NCBI GenBank assembly: GCA_963763855.1
Contig: CAVXPU010000008.1
Span: 72,001 to 136,000, forward strand
DNA from: JAIBCC01 sp963763855
GTDB lineage: Bacteria; Acidobacteriota; Blastocatellia; Pyrinomonadales; Pyrinomonadaceae
Direction of reading: 5' to 3'
DNA length: 64,000 bases
Positions 25,185 to 33,652 of this stretch are shown piece by piece. Positions within the stretch are counted from its first letter, which is position 1. The number at the start of each line of letters is the position of its first letter. The notes beneath the pieces were generated by a model that did not search any database, was not told where the DNA came from, and saw only the letters and a list, made by a program, of their open reading frames with translations. The translations under genes were made by a program, and so were the position numbers.

Positions 25185-25355
25185 CTATTTCTCTTTAGAC
25201 GGCGTAGATAAAGCTACCAAGATAAGACCGATAGCCAACGACCCAAAACTCGCGGATGAAAGTCCTTTGCCTAACCCAAGCGAAACGCCCACAGAAAATA
25301 TTGAAGCTAAAATGCAGAATATTCCTACTCCTTTAAGTATCTTTTTGTTATTCAT
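25185..25355 (-). CDS. 56-aa membrane peptide
   Basis: MNNKKILKGVGIFCILASIF then SVGVSLGLGKG and FGSLAIGLILVALSTPSKEK: two hydrophobic helices with a positive N-terminus (inside). It has no recognised family. It lies between the two riboswitches, 5 nt after the 18-aa ORF, and so probably on the transcript of the distal riboswitch. Whether it is a thiamine/HMP uptake factor or a relic is unknown. Confidence 0.5.
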   Translation of the reverse strand: MNNKKILKGVGIFCILASIFSVGVSLGLGKGLSSASFGSLAIGLILVALSTPSKEK

Positions 25356-25360
25356 TTTTC

Positions 25361-25417
25361 TTAATAACTGTCACCTTTTTTGTTTGACCGTTGTTTTGGC
25401 TTTTTATTTTTACTCAT
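25361..25417 (-). CDS. 18-aa basic leader-type ORF
   Basis: MSKNKKPKQRSNKKGDSY, starting 8 nt after the end of the second TPP aptamer. Its first bases (ATGAGT) and leader spacing mimic those of thiC. It may be a short regulated peptide or a remnant of a duplicated thiamine gene start. Confidence 0.35.
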   Translation of the reverse strand: MSKNKKPKQRSNKKGDSY

Positions 25418-25424
25418 TGTTTTT

Positions 25425-25507
25425 CTTTCTTCGTCGGTATTAATCGCTTCAGGTTTTTAGCGTAATGTTCAGTCTGAACAACTCTCAGCTCTCGCTCTGC
25501 TGAAAAC
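25425..25507 (-). promoter_or_regulatory. Second, degenerate TPP riboswitch
   Basis: The minus strand contains GAGCTGAGAG, AAACCTGAAGCG, then ATTAATACCGACGAAGAAAG, in THI-box order, followed by an ATG. P3 is short and the final AGGGA is altered to AAGAA. The key CUGAGA, ACCUGA and UAAUACC elements are present, so binding may persist. Confidence 0.72.
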
Positions 25508-25521
25508 TTTTGCAAATCCAA

Positions 25522-26436
25522 TTAAATTATATTTGTTGAGCCCAATAAATCATAACCCTGTGATACTAATAAAATAGCATTAGCGAATTTTGGGTCGATA
25601 TCTAATTCACAAAATCTAGCCATTCGTGTTTTTAGTTGTTCTTTGCTGGAAGTGCAGTTAGCTTTCCTATGTAGTCGGTGAAAAACAAGTGGTAAAAGAT
25701 AAGTTTTCGCTGAAATGAACTTAGCTAACTGCGAAGTTTCATAAGGTAAATTATTTTCAATTTGCGAAATTGCAGAGTCTATATCATTTTGAGAATATCC
25801 ATATGTTTTTATTAGTTGAGTCTTAATTTCACTTATTCTTTTAGAAATTTTTGTTTCTGATATGCAAATACCATCAGGTTGGTCATCGCCAAGTTTTTCT
25901 ACCTTATATTTGGTTGTCTCAATTTGTATTTGATTACTGTCTCTAAATTCTAACAAATGTTTAACTGCATATATGATAAATAGAGGCTTCAATTTCTCAA
26001 CCGCGTCTTGTATTAAGGTGTTAATTTCTATTAGCAATTTTATCTCTGATTTATCTGCATTTGGCAGATTATCCCTAGAAACTTCGACAGCAGCGATTTC
26101 ACTAAGTAATAAATTCTCCGAGGTGTAAACTCCAAGTCGGTATAAATATCTTAACTCCGGTTTTTCCCTACCAATTAATAAATCTATATCGCCATCAATA
26201 ATATAAAGCCTTTTACGCGATCCAATTTGATCAGCTATACAGGCTTTAATTACTTCATGTCTGCCACTTAAGGGGAAAATTCTTTTAACTTTAGCTTTAC
26301 CTTCGAGGATTCTTTCAATAAGAATTTCATACATATTCCTATTCAAATCATCTTCAACATAAATCTCAATGTCATTGTAAGGACTAAATAGATATGTAAG
26401 GGCTTTGAAGGCTTTTTGTGAGTAGCTAGGTATCAC
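25522..26436 (-). CDS. ariB: DUF4435 / TOPRIM-like protein, AriB-like (PARIS)
   Basis: 304 aa. IEIYVEDDLNRN (Glu28) and LYIIDGDIDLL (Asp81, Asp83) form the TOPRIM-like acidic site of DUF4435. Its gene overlaps the ATPase gene by one base. In the PARIS system AriB is released from AriA on sensing phage anti-restriction proteins and causes translation arrest by tRNA cleavage. That function is inferred from gene pairing and motif order. Confidence 0.75.
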   Translation of the reverse strand: MIPSYSQKAFKALTYLFSPYNDIEIYVEDDLNRNMYEILIERILEGKAKVKRIFPLSGRHEVIKACIADQIGSRKRLYIIDGDIDLLIGREKPELRYLYRLGVYTSENLLLSEIAAVEVSRDNLPNADKSEIKLLIEINTLIQDAVEKLKPLFIIYAVKHLLEFRDSNQIQIETTKYKVEKLGDDQPDGICISETKISKRISEIKTQLIKTYGYSQNDIDSAISQIENNLPYETSQLAKFISAKTYLLPLVFHRLHRKANCTSSKEQLKTRMARFCELDIDPKFANAILLVSQGYDLLGSTNII

Positions 26437-27845
26437 TAATTATTACCTCCACTCAAATCAATACAGTGTTCAATGTCTCCTAAAATTATTGATGGAGAAT
26501 GTGTTGCTAAAATAAGTTGTAAATTAGGATTTGCAGTTCGTATTGCTTCAACGAACAACTCTTGCCAACGAACGTGAAGCGACAATTCTGGCTCGTCTAC
26601 AATGAAAACATTGGCAGTTTTCGCATCAGGATTAAAAAACAAATGTGTAAGGATAACAACAATTTGGCTTTCGCCAGAAGCGAGTGCAGTTATTGATTTC
26701 TCATCACTATTTTTAAATTTCACAATTAAATTAGCTGTCTCGTTGAATTTTATCTCTTTTCCGCTGTCGCATAAAAAAGCATTTACAGTTTCCAAATATT
26801 TGTTAATTGTTTCATTTAAATTTTTACTGTTTTCGATATATTCGTCCACATGCTTTTTAATTTTAATTATTCGATCATACTGTGGTCTATTAACCATCCA
26901 ATCCATAAAGGCAGTTATTTTTTTCATCGGATCATTATTAGTTTTCTTGGCTTTTTTACTAGGGCTTGAAAACGGATCAGCTTCTAGGAATTTTTCCACA
27001 TTTCCACCAGCAGGAAGAATTTTGGACAAGTCTTCTAATCTCTTAAAAAAAGGATTTAAGGACTTATCAATTTCATTTTCTTGTAAACCGAGTGTAACCA
27101 AAGTTTGTTTAATTTGGTCCTTCGTTCCAAAGAATTTTTCATCCAAAATCGGAAAAATCTTGGGGAAACTACTCGACGTATTTTCAAATTCAATAGAGCT
27201 TAAAATAATTTTCTTTCTAAAATCATCAGTTAATTTATCTCTTCTTGCTTTAATTTGGCGGAAATTTCTTTCAGCCATGTCAGAGGCTTCAGCTAAACTT
27301 CGATGCAAAAATAACTTGAATATGTTTGGATTTCTTCGTCGAAAAACTTGCTGCGATGTAACTGTTCGTTTTTCGTGAAAATAATCTAACCGTCTTTCAA
27401 TATCGAGAAACATTGGAGTTGGTAAGTCTTTTATTAGCTTTAGAACAGGATGGTCTGAAAACTTAGCTTCTAATTCTCTATAAAAAGTTTCCTGCTCCTC
27501 TCTAATCTTGAATATTGGGGTAAAATCAAATACATCTTCAGAAAGTATTGGTAACTCCAATACATCGTCAAACTTATTAGCTCCAATTTGGACTTTTCCA
27601 TTTTCTTTTTTAGCCCAAATATTAATTGAATGATCGCCATCATTATCAATTTCTATTTCCATCTCTCTGTAGTCTGAAGTCGCAAGATTTATCAAGGACG
27701 GTGAAATTAAAGATGAGATACCATTTACAACGGTTGTTTTTCCCGAACCATTGATTCCTGTCAAGAAATTTATGTCCTCAAAGAACTTAATATCGAAATT
27801 CAAATACCCATGAACTTCCGTTGCTCGAAACCGTTTTATTCTCAT
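26436..27845 (-). CDS. ariA: AAA_15/21 ATPase, AriA-like (PARIS)
   Basis: 469 aa from the ATG at 27845 (a GTG four codons upstream is possible). Walker A TGINGSGKTT near residue 32, signature ALASGESQIVVIL, Walker B VFIVDEPELSLHVRWQELF and the D-loop/His switch LILATHSPSII form an SMC/ABC-type ATPase with a central helical insertion. It pairs with the DUF4435 gene downstream, as AriA does. OLD-like ATPase/TOPRIM pairs are an alternative. Confidence 0.8.
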   Translation of the reverse strand: MRIKRFRATEVHGYLNFDIKFFEDINFLTGINGSGKTTVVNGISSLISPSLINLATSDYREMEIEIDNDGDHSINIWAKKENGKVQIGANKFDDVLELPILSEDVFDFTPIFKIREEQETFYRELEAKFSDHPVLKLIKDLPTPMFLDIERRLDYFHEKRTVTSQQVFRRRNPNIFKLFLHRSLAEASDMAERNFRQIKARRDKLTDDFRKKIILSSIEFENTSSSFPKIFPILDEKFFGTKDQIKQTLVTLGLQENEIDKSLNPFFKRLEDLSKILPAGGNVEKFLEADPFSSPSKKAKKTNNDPMKKITAFMDWMVNRPQYDRIIKIKKHVDEYIENSKNLNETINKYLETVNAFLCDSGKEIKFNETANLIVKFKNSDEKSITALASGESQIVVILTHLFFNPDAKTANVFIVDEPELSLHVRWQELFVEAIRTANPNLQLILATHSPSIILGDIEHCIDLSGGNN

Positions 27846-27966
27846 ACTTTTCACCAAGTCTTTTATATTTGCGAGTCTTAAATTATACAGTTAATTTATT
27901 TTGATTTGACCATGTATTGCAATTAAAATAATTTTACTGTTTTATTTGCTAGAAATTCAAACACAA

Positions 27967-28349
27967 ATGATAAAAGAAACCGCCGAAAACCTATTTGAAA
28001 CAAAAGCCAAAGCCTTAATAAACGCCGTCAATTGCATTGGCGTAATGGGCAAAGGAATCGCGTTGCAGTTCAAGCAAAAGTTTCCCGCCGATTATTTCAA
28101 TGCTTACAAACTCGCTTGTCAAAACGGCGAATCGGCAATCGGTATTCGATTTAGGATTTGGGAATGCGGATTGCGGATTTCACCTTGGCTAACGATTAAT
28201 CCAAAATACTAAATCTGAAATCCAAAATCGCAATGATGGCTCTCGGTTGCGAACTCGGCAGTTTGGATTATATGGAAGTTAAACCGTTGATTGGAAAGGC
28301 TTTTAGTGATTTGCCGAACATTGGAGTTTTGCTCTTTGTGCCGAAATAA
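27967..28349 (+). pseudogene. Macro-domain gene interrupted by a heptamer hairpin
   Basis: The 5' part reads KALINAVNCIGVMGKGIALQ and FKQKFPADYFNAYKLACQNG, a clear ADP-ribose-binding macro domain. After about 60 residues it enters a repeat-like stretch (28143-28232) and stops at 28212; the 3' end resumes in another frame as IAMMALGCELGSLDYMEVKP and ends LLFVPK. The middle of the domain is missing. Macro domains reverse ADP-ribosylation, as in DarG antitoxins; this one is non-functional. Confidence 0.8.
28143..28232. repeat. Heptamer-type inverted repeat inside the macro pseudogene
   Basis: GATTTAGGATTTGGGAATGC on one side and AATCCAAAATACTAAATCTG on the other form an imperfect hairpin built from the same GGATTT-type heptamers seen in the thiC riboswitch P3 arm (25070-25110). 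Confidence 0.55.
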
Positions 28350-28363
28350 TTATTCTTTAACAA

Positions 28364-28969
28364 TCAAAATAAATCGTCAATCTTAATCTCAACTTCGGGA
28401 AATGCCGTTAAATTAAGTGAATCGCCCTTTCGCAAAGTGCGTTTGAATTGATAGCCGTCTTCGCTTGGTTCGCGGAGGTCTTCTATGGTTTCGTTTTGCA
28501 GATTTAACACGAGGTATTGCTGAATTCCGGCTTTTGCGTAAGCCAGACTTTTAGTTACACGGTCACGTCCAAGGGTGGTGTCGGAAATTTCAACGATTAA
28601 TAAAATATCTAAAGGAGTCGGATGTCTTTCCAAATAAATCTCACGCGGCGGGTTGGCTAACACGATGTCAGGTTCGGGTTCGGAATAATCATCCAAAACT
28701 ATTGGATTTTGATTACGAATAATTGCCCGATTTCTCAAGACATCTCTCAGGATTTCGGCAAATAAATCATTTATAGCGGCGTGTTTTATTCCCTTCGGCA
28801 TTTTTTCGATTATTACTCCGTTTAACAATTCAACTTTGTCTTCGGTTGTTAGGATTCCGTGTTCAATCATTTCGTCATATTGCGTAACGCTGATGAGTCT
28901 GGCGTTGAAAACTTGACCGTTTTGATAAACTTCGGTTTTCGGAATTGTTCTGTCTAAAACTGTGGACAT
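28364..28969 (-). CDS. Uma2-family (DUF820) putative endonuclease
   Basis: 201 aa. GILTTEDKVELLNGVIIEKM, AINDLFAEIL, EPEPDIVLANPP and PLDILLIVEISDTTLGRD define the PD-(D/E)xK-like Uma2 fold with the acidic E-D-E residues. FAYAKAGI-type helix and YLVLNLQNETIEDLREPS follow. These proteins are abundant in cyanobacteria and Acidobacteria; the role is unknown. Confidence 0.88.
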   Translation of the reverse strand: MSTVLDRTIPKTEVYQNGQVFNARLISVTQYDEMIEHGILTTEDKVELLNGVIIEKMPKGIKHAAINDLFAEILRDVLRNRAIIRNQNPIVLDDYSEPEPDIVLANPPREIYLERHPTPLDILLIVEISDTTLGRDRVTKSLAYAKAGIQQYLVLNLQNETIEDLREPSEDGYQFKRTLRKGDSLNLTAFPEVEIKIDDLF

Positions 28970-29100
28970 ATTTTATTTTCCTCGAATTAGAATTTTACAC
29001 CAATTTTTTGATAGTCTGAAATTTAAAGTAAGTCCAACTGAAAATGAATCCAAATTCAATGTGAAAGCGAAATCAACAATAGAAATTAGGAGATAAACAA

Positions 29101-29610
29101 ATGAACAGACGTGACTTTTTGAAATCGGGAACAATATTTGGGGCATTTATTGCTGTTGGCGGGCTTTCGTTTAATTCGTTTGGGCAAACGGATGATTTGC
29201 CTTTTGAAAAGATTGTCAAAACAAATGCCGAATGGAAAAAGATTTTGACTGCCGAACAATATCGAATTACGCGAGAAGCCGGAACTGAAGCACCTTATTC
29301 ACATTCTTTTACAAATTTGAAAGCAAAAGGCACTTTTACCTGTGTTTGCTGTGATTTACTGCTGTTTAGTTCAAAAAATAAGTATAATTCGGAAACAGGT
29401 TGGGCTAGTTTTTATGCTCCGATCAAGAAAATCAACGTCCTAGAAAAAGAGGATAATTTGCTTTCTGAAAAGCGGACGGAAGTTTTGTGTAATCGTTGCG
29501 ATGCTCATCTCGGACACGTTTTTAATGATGGACCGGAGCCGACAGGTTTGCGTTATTGCATCAATGGCGTGGCTCTAAAATTTGTTAAAGAAGCAAAGAA
29601 AAAAGCATAA
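29101..29610 (+). CDS. msrB: Peptide-methionine (R)-S-oxide reductase MsrB, Tat-exported
   Basis: 169 aa. The N-terminus MNRRDFLKSGTIFGAFIAVG is a twin-arginine signal. The MsrB domain has zinc ligands in FTCVCCD and VLCNRCDAHLGHVF, substrate-site GWASFY, and catalytic Cys in GLRYCINGVALKF. It repairs methionine-R-sulfoxide in exported proteins. It is a single gene with RBS AGGAGA at 29088-29095. Confidence 0.95.
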   Translation: MNRRDFLKSGTIFGAFIAVGGLSFNSFGQTDDLPFEKIVKTNAEWKKILTAEQYRITREAGTEAPYSHSFTNLKAKGTFTCVCCDLLLFSSKNKYNSETGWASFYAPIKKINVLEKEDNLLSEKRTEVLCNRCDAHLGHVFNDGPEPTGLRYCINGVALKFVKEAKKKA

Positions 29611-29738
29611 TAATTGGTAAATTTAGCTAAATAGTTTCTCTGCATATTGTTTAGCTTCCCACAAATTTCTTTATCCTAAATCCTTAATTATGCTATAAAT
29701 ACAAAGGCTCATATCTTTATTAAACAAAGGATTTATCG

Positions 29739-31894
29739 ATGAAGAAAAAAATATTCTCCGCACTTTTAATTGCTGCTTTATTTATCACATCGTTGGCTAT
29801 TTTTACGCCACAACAATTTGCCAAAGAAAATAATGATGTAGCAAATTTGGCTTTGATGCTGCCTGAATCAGATGTAATTGTGGCACTTGATATGAATCAG
29901 ACTTTGAATGTTGTCGGTCCGATTTTACTTAATCAAGACGCGAAAAAGATTGAGAATTTGAGAAAATTAGTGAAGTCTTTGGAAAATGTTATCGGAGTAA
30001 ATCTTTATGATGTAAAGCAGGTGGTGGCGGGTATGAAAGTTCCGGCGGCGGATGCTAAAAATTTTACTGATGATTTGAATTTTACCGTGATTATGCGAAC
30101 GGCTCGCTCTAATTCGGCAATGCTCGAAGATTGGAGCAAAAAAATGGATGCGATCAATGCATTCAATCTGGAAAAAGAGCCGACCGAAGAATATATTGAC
30201 GCTTTCAAACGCTTTCGTTATTACAAAATGAGTAAAAAAGCATACCGAAGACATCACGAAATTAAACAAAGGATTTGACGAAATTTTGCAAAAGGCAAAA
30301 ACGATGAGCGAATTGTTTAACGAATTGCCTAAAGAGCTCTAAAAACAATAAGTTATATAAAGACTCGATCAAGAAAAATAAGGCTTTAATCGAATCAATT
30401 AAGCAATTTCAAGACGTTTTGAAACTTGACGCAGATGTTAAAACGATTTCAGATTCAACTGATAAAATTGCAAAATCGTTGGAACGAAATCTCGCTGGAT
30501 GATTCGCAAAAAGCGGAAAAATTGGCGGATCGTTTTAAAGGAAGCGAAGGCGAATTCATCCGAATTTTAAGACAAGAGTTGAAAATATCGCCAAAATAAA
30601 TTCTCTGTTGTGGCTTAATGAATTACGAATTTTACGAGAAACTATCGAAAAAGAATTTCGGCGATTCTCGACGAAGACACCATGCAAATCGCCAAACGAA
30701 ATGATGAAGCAAAAGTTTGACGACATAATTAATCTTCTCGCCAATTTCCCAACAGTTCAAACTAAGCAAAATAAAGACTTAAGATCAATCGTCAGTAAAT
30801 TGCAAAGACTGGAGGACGCAATGAGTATTCGTCTTGCTCCTTTGAAAGATGCAATGAAATTTGATGAAATCACAGAATCAGAAAATCCAACTCCTAAAAA
30901 GCTGAAAAGCGTTGCCAAATCGATCAAAGAAAATGTCAAAATCGCTGAGATCAACGGCAAAAAAATGATGACAATTGACCCTGAAAAAGTTGATTTGTGG
31001 GGACCTTCGTTTGAAGAAGATGATAAAGAGATTGCCAAAATTGAAAAAGATAAACAAGCACCAGTAATTGCCGAACCAACCAAGGAAAAACCAATAGCGA
31101 CAGTAGTTATCGCGGCTGAACAAGCTAAAAAAGACGAAAAACAAAAGGACGAAATAGCTAAACCGGAGAAGAAAAAAGAACTTTTTGCTGTCGGATTTTT
31201 AGACGATACAACAATGGTTATGGGATTTGAAAACGGAATTAAGGAAATTTTGAATCGGCAAAGCGAATACAAAAATCCGAAAGCCGCCGAAATGGTCAAC
31301 AGCTTTAAAAATCCGCTGATTTCCTTTGCCACAAATTCCAAAATCTTTGAAAACTTGGCTAAAACATTTGAAACACTAGCAGCTAAAAAAGACGATGAAA
31401 AGAAAAAAATGTCGCCGACTGATAAATTTTTCAGAGATGTTAATATTTTTGGCTCGGTCGAATTTGACGGCGATGGAACGGCAACTAATGATCTAATGCT
31501 CTCGCTCGGTTTTACAAAAAATAGGGTTGAAGAAATCTTTGACGCGAAAGAATTGGAAGAGGAAAGTTCGGTTTTAGAATTAGGCGATTATCAAATCAGT
31601 AAAGCGATTTTTTACGATTTATTAAACACACTCAAAGCCTATAAAGTCTCGATGAGTTTTAAGTTTGAGAAGCAAAAACTTGCGGCTTTAATTGAAAATG
31701 CTCCGCAAATGATTGAAGAAATCAAAAATCAAAAAGGGAAAAATGCAGATCAATCCGAGCAAATTGCGAAAACCAAGATTGAAGACTTCGAAAATCTACC
31801 CGATATTTTAAGTTCGCCAAAATTTTATAAAGATTTAGCTGAAATTGTGGCTCAAAGGATTGATAAAAAAAATGAACGGACAAAATCGAAGTAA
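29739..31894 (+). pseudogene. Decayed large secreted protein (DUF3352-like), several frameshifts
   Basis: The frame at 29739-30278 begins with a signal peptide and LALMLPESDVIVALDMNQTL, then NVIGVNLYDVKQVVAGMKVP. Near 30236 it shifts: EDITKLNKGFDEILQKAKTM continues in another frame, stops near 30342, and further fragments follow. A long open frame (30608-31894) then carries coiled, Lys/Glu-rich sequence and a second related domain (ELFAVGFLDDTTMVMGFENG). The pattern fits one acidobacterial exported protein of ~700 aa broken by at least three indels. Function unknown. Confidence 0.65.
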
Positions 31895-32072
31895 TATCAA
31901 AGCCGGCTTAAAAGTCGCTATTGTTTTGAAAGAAGATCAGCGGACGGGAAAGCGGACGGTTGGGATCGTTAAAGATTTATTGACGAATTCGTCGAATCAT
32001 CCGCATGGAATCAAAGTTCGTCTGACTGATGGAAAAGTCGGTCGGGTGCAGGAAATTATAGTCGAGGATTAA
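31872..32072 (+). CDS. ywbE: YwbE-family protein
   Basis: 66 aa from the ATG at 31872, overlapping the end of the previous frame by 23 nt. NIKAGLKVAIVLKEDQRTGK and GIVKDLLTNSSNHPHGIKVR, then VGRVQEIIVED, match the small conserved YwbE (DUF2196) family. Function unknown. It is followed closely by the FKBP gene. Confidence 0.9.
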   Translation: MNGQNRSNIKAGLKVAIVLKEDQRTGKRTVGIVKDLLTNSSNHPHGIKVRLTDGKVGRVQEIIVED

Positions 32073-32084
32073 GCGTAAAACATT

Positions 32085-32432
32085 ATGATGCAATCAGTTA
32101 CAACCGATTCTGGGTTGATTTATACCATCACGAAACACGGCGATGGTGAGGCAATTAAAAAAGGCGACAACGTAATCGTCAATTACACAGGGCTTTTAAC
32201 AAACGGTGCAATGTTTGACAGTTCGATCACGAGAAATGACCCATTTTCGTTTCCGGTTGGTGCGGGAATGGTTATAAAAGGTTGGGACGAAGGCTTGGTA
32301 AATTTTCGAATCGGCGACCACGCAACGCTCATAATTCCGCCTGAAATCGCCTACGGAGCAAGCGGTGCCGGTGGTGTAATTCCTCCAAATGCAACACTTA
32401 TCTTCATTATCGAAGTTCTTGGCGTGAAATAG
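32085..32432 (+). CDS. FKBP-type peptidyl-prolyl cis-trans isomerase
   Basis: 115 aa, a single FKBP domain without signal peptide: VIVNYTGLLTNGAMFDSSIT, FPVGAGMVIKGWDEGLVNFR, and PPEIAYGASGAGGVIPPNAT with the aromatic binding-site residues. It catalyses proline isomerisation in the cytoplasm. It sits between ywbE and the hydrolase with gaps of 12 and 0 nt. Confidence 0.95.
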   Translation: MMQSVTTDSGLIYTITKHGDGEAIKKGDNVIVNYTGLLTNGAMFDSSITRNDPFSFPVGAGMVIKGWDEGLVNFRIGDHATLIIPPEIAYGASGAGGVIPPNATLIFIIEVLGVK

Positions 32433-33572
32433 ATGAATTATGTTTGGGGCGGAATATCAATATTTCTTTGCTTATTCGCGTTACTTTCTGTTATTTGGGT
32501 AATATTTCCTGCACCTTCATATTACATTTGGCTTTATTCAGTTGCCGTCAGCGAATGGAGTTTGTGGTTCGTCTTATTTGCGATAGCAAGCGTAATTTTC
32601 GCCGTTTTGGGTAAAAGTCCAACGATCATTTACTCGTCTATTATTGTCGGCGTAATTACCTGCGTAATCACGCTTTATCCTTTTTTTACATCATTTTCAG
32701 TAGCTCAAGAAAAAGGAATTTCGCTCTCAATCAGTCAATATTTCGCCGCAATTACTGGCGACAAACCAAAAGAAATTCAATTTCAAACTCGCGTTTTTGC
32801 AAAGACAGAGAATGCCGAGTTGAAGCTTGATATTTATTCGCCAAACGTAACGCCGAGTAATGGAGCGAGCATTATAGTTATCCACGGCGGTTCTTGGAGC
32901 GGCGGCGTGAGAAACGATTTTCCTCAATGGAATCAATGGTTTGCAGAAAACGGATTCACCGTTTTTGATATTGATTACACCCTTGCCCCGCAACCGAATT
33001 ATCTTAGTGCGATTACTGACATAAAATCGGCGGTTCGTTGGGTTAAGCAAAACAGCACCGAATTTAATATTTCACCTGATAAAATTATTTTGCTCGGGCG
33101 TTCTGCTGGCGGACATTTGGCGTTGATTGCCGCTTATACAGGCGGTCATAAAGTAAGTCCGACGGAGAATTTGGAACGTGTTTCGGCGGTTATTGCATTT
33201 TATGCTCCGACCGATTTGATTTGGGATTACGCAAATTTGTCGAACGAATATGTGATTGATGGACGTGGAACGCTTGCCAATTTCCTCGGCGGAAATCCGA
33301 ACGAATCGCACGAAATCCGTGATAGATTTTTGTTTGCTTCGCCGATTGAAAATGTTTCGGCGAAAACTCCGCCAACTTTATTGATTCACGGCGGTAAAGA
33401 TCAACTTGTTCGTCTGGAAAATATGTATCGGCTGGCTGATAAATTAAATGAGTCAAACGTAAGAAACAAAACGCTTTACATTCCTTATGCACAACACGGA
33501 TTTGATTACAATTTCAACGGTTGGGGTTCGCAAATTACGAAAACGACGATTTTGAATTTTTTGAATGAATAG
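32433..33572 (+). CDS. Membrane-anchored alpha/beta-hydrolase (BD-FAE/esterase-like)
   Basis: 379 aa. Three hydrophobic helices occupy residues ~3-90, then the hydrolase domain: oxyanion IVIHGGSWSGG, nucleophile LLGRSAGGHLALIAAY, acid LLIHGGKDQLVRLEN and His in AQHGFDYNFNGWG. The HGG and GxSAGG motifs place it in the hormone-sensitive-lipase-like/BD-FAE group. The start codon directly abuts the FKBP stop. Confidence 0.88.
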   Translation: MNYVWGGISIFLCLFALLSVIWVIFPAPSYYIWLYSVAVSEWSLWFVLFAIASVIFAVLGKSPTIIYSSIIVGVITCVITLYPFFTSFSVAQEKGISLSISQYFAAITGDKPKEIQFQTRVFAKTENAELKLDIYSPNVTPSNGASIIVIHGGSWSGGVRNDFPQWNQWFAENGFTVFDIDYTLAPQPNYLSAITDIKSAVRWVKQNSTEFNISPDKIILLGRSAGGHLALIAAYTGGHKVSPTENLERVSAVIAFYAPTDLIWDYANLSNEYVIDGRGTLANFLGGNPNESHEIRDRFLFASPIENVSAKTPPTLLIHGGKDQLVRLENMYRLADKLNESNVRNKTLYIPYAQHGFDYNFNGWGSQITKTTILNFLNE

Positions 33573-33588
33573 GCATAAACGCGACCGT

Positions 33589-33652
33589 GAGGAAGCGTGC
33601 CAAATGTTAAGTTTCGACACGCTCCTTCAAAGTCGCGTTTCTGCCTCTAACG
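33589..33652. repeat. REP-like hairpin between convergent genes
   Basis: A long imperfect inverted repeat: GCATAAACGCGACCGTGAGG with AAGCGTG on the left, and the inverted CACGCTCCTTCAAAGTCGCG with TTTCTGC on the right. It lies between the 3' ends of the hydrolase and mannanase genes and can act as a bidirectional terminator. Sequence of this kind is typical of REP elements. Confidence 0.7.

Noticed and set aside
25361..25417. 18-aa ORF as a firm gene
   Set aside because: Kept only at low confidence: start and spacing are plausible but there is no conservation evidence from one sequence.
26602..27378. 258-codon plus-strand frame
   Set aside because: It is the antisense of the AriA-like ATPase, with no family similarity.
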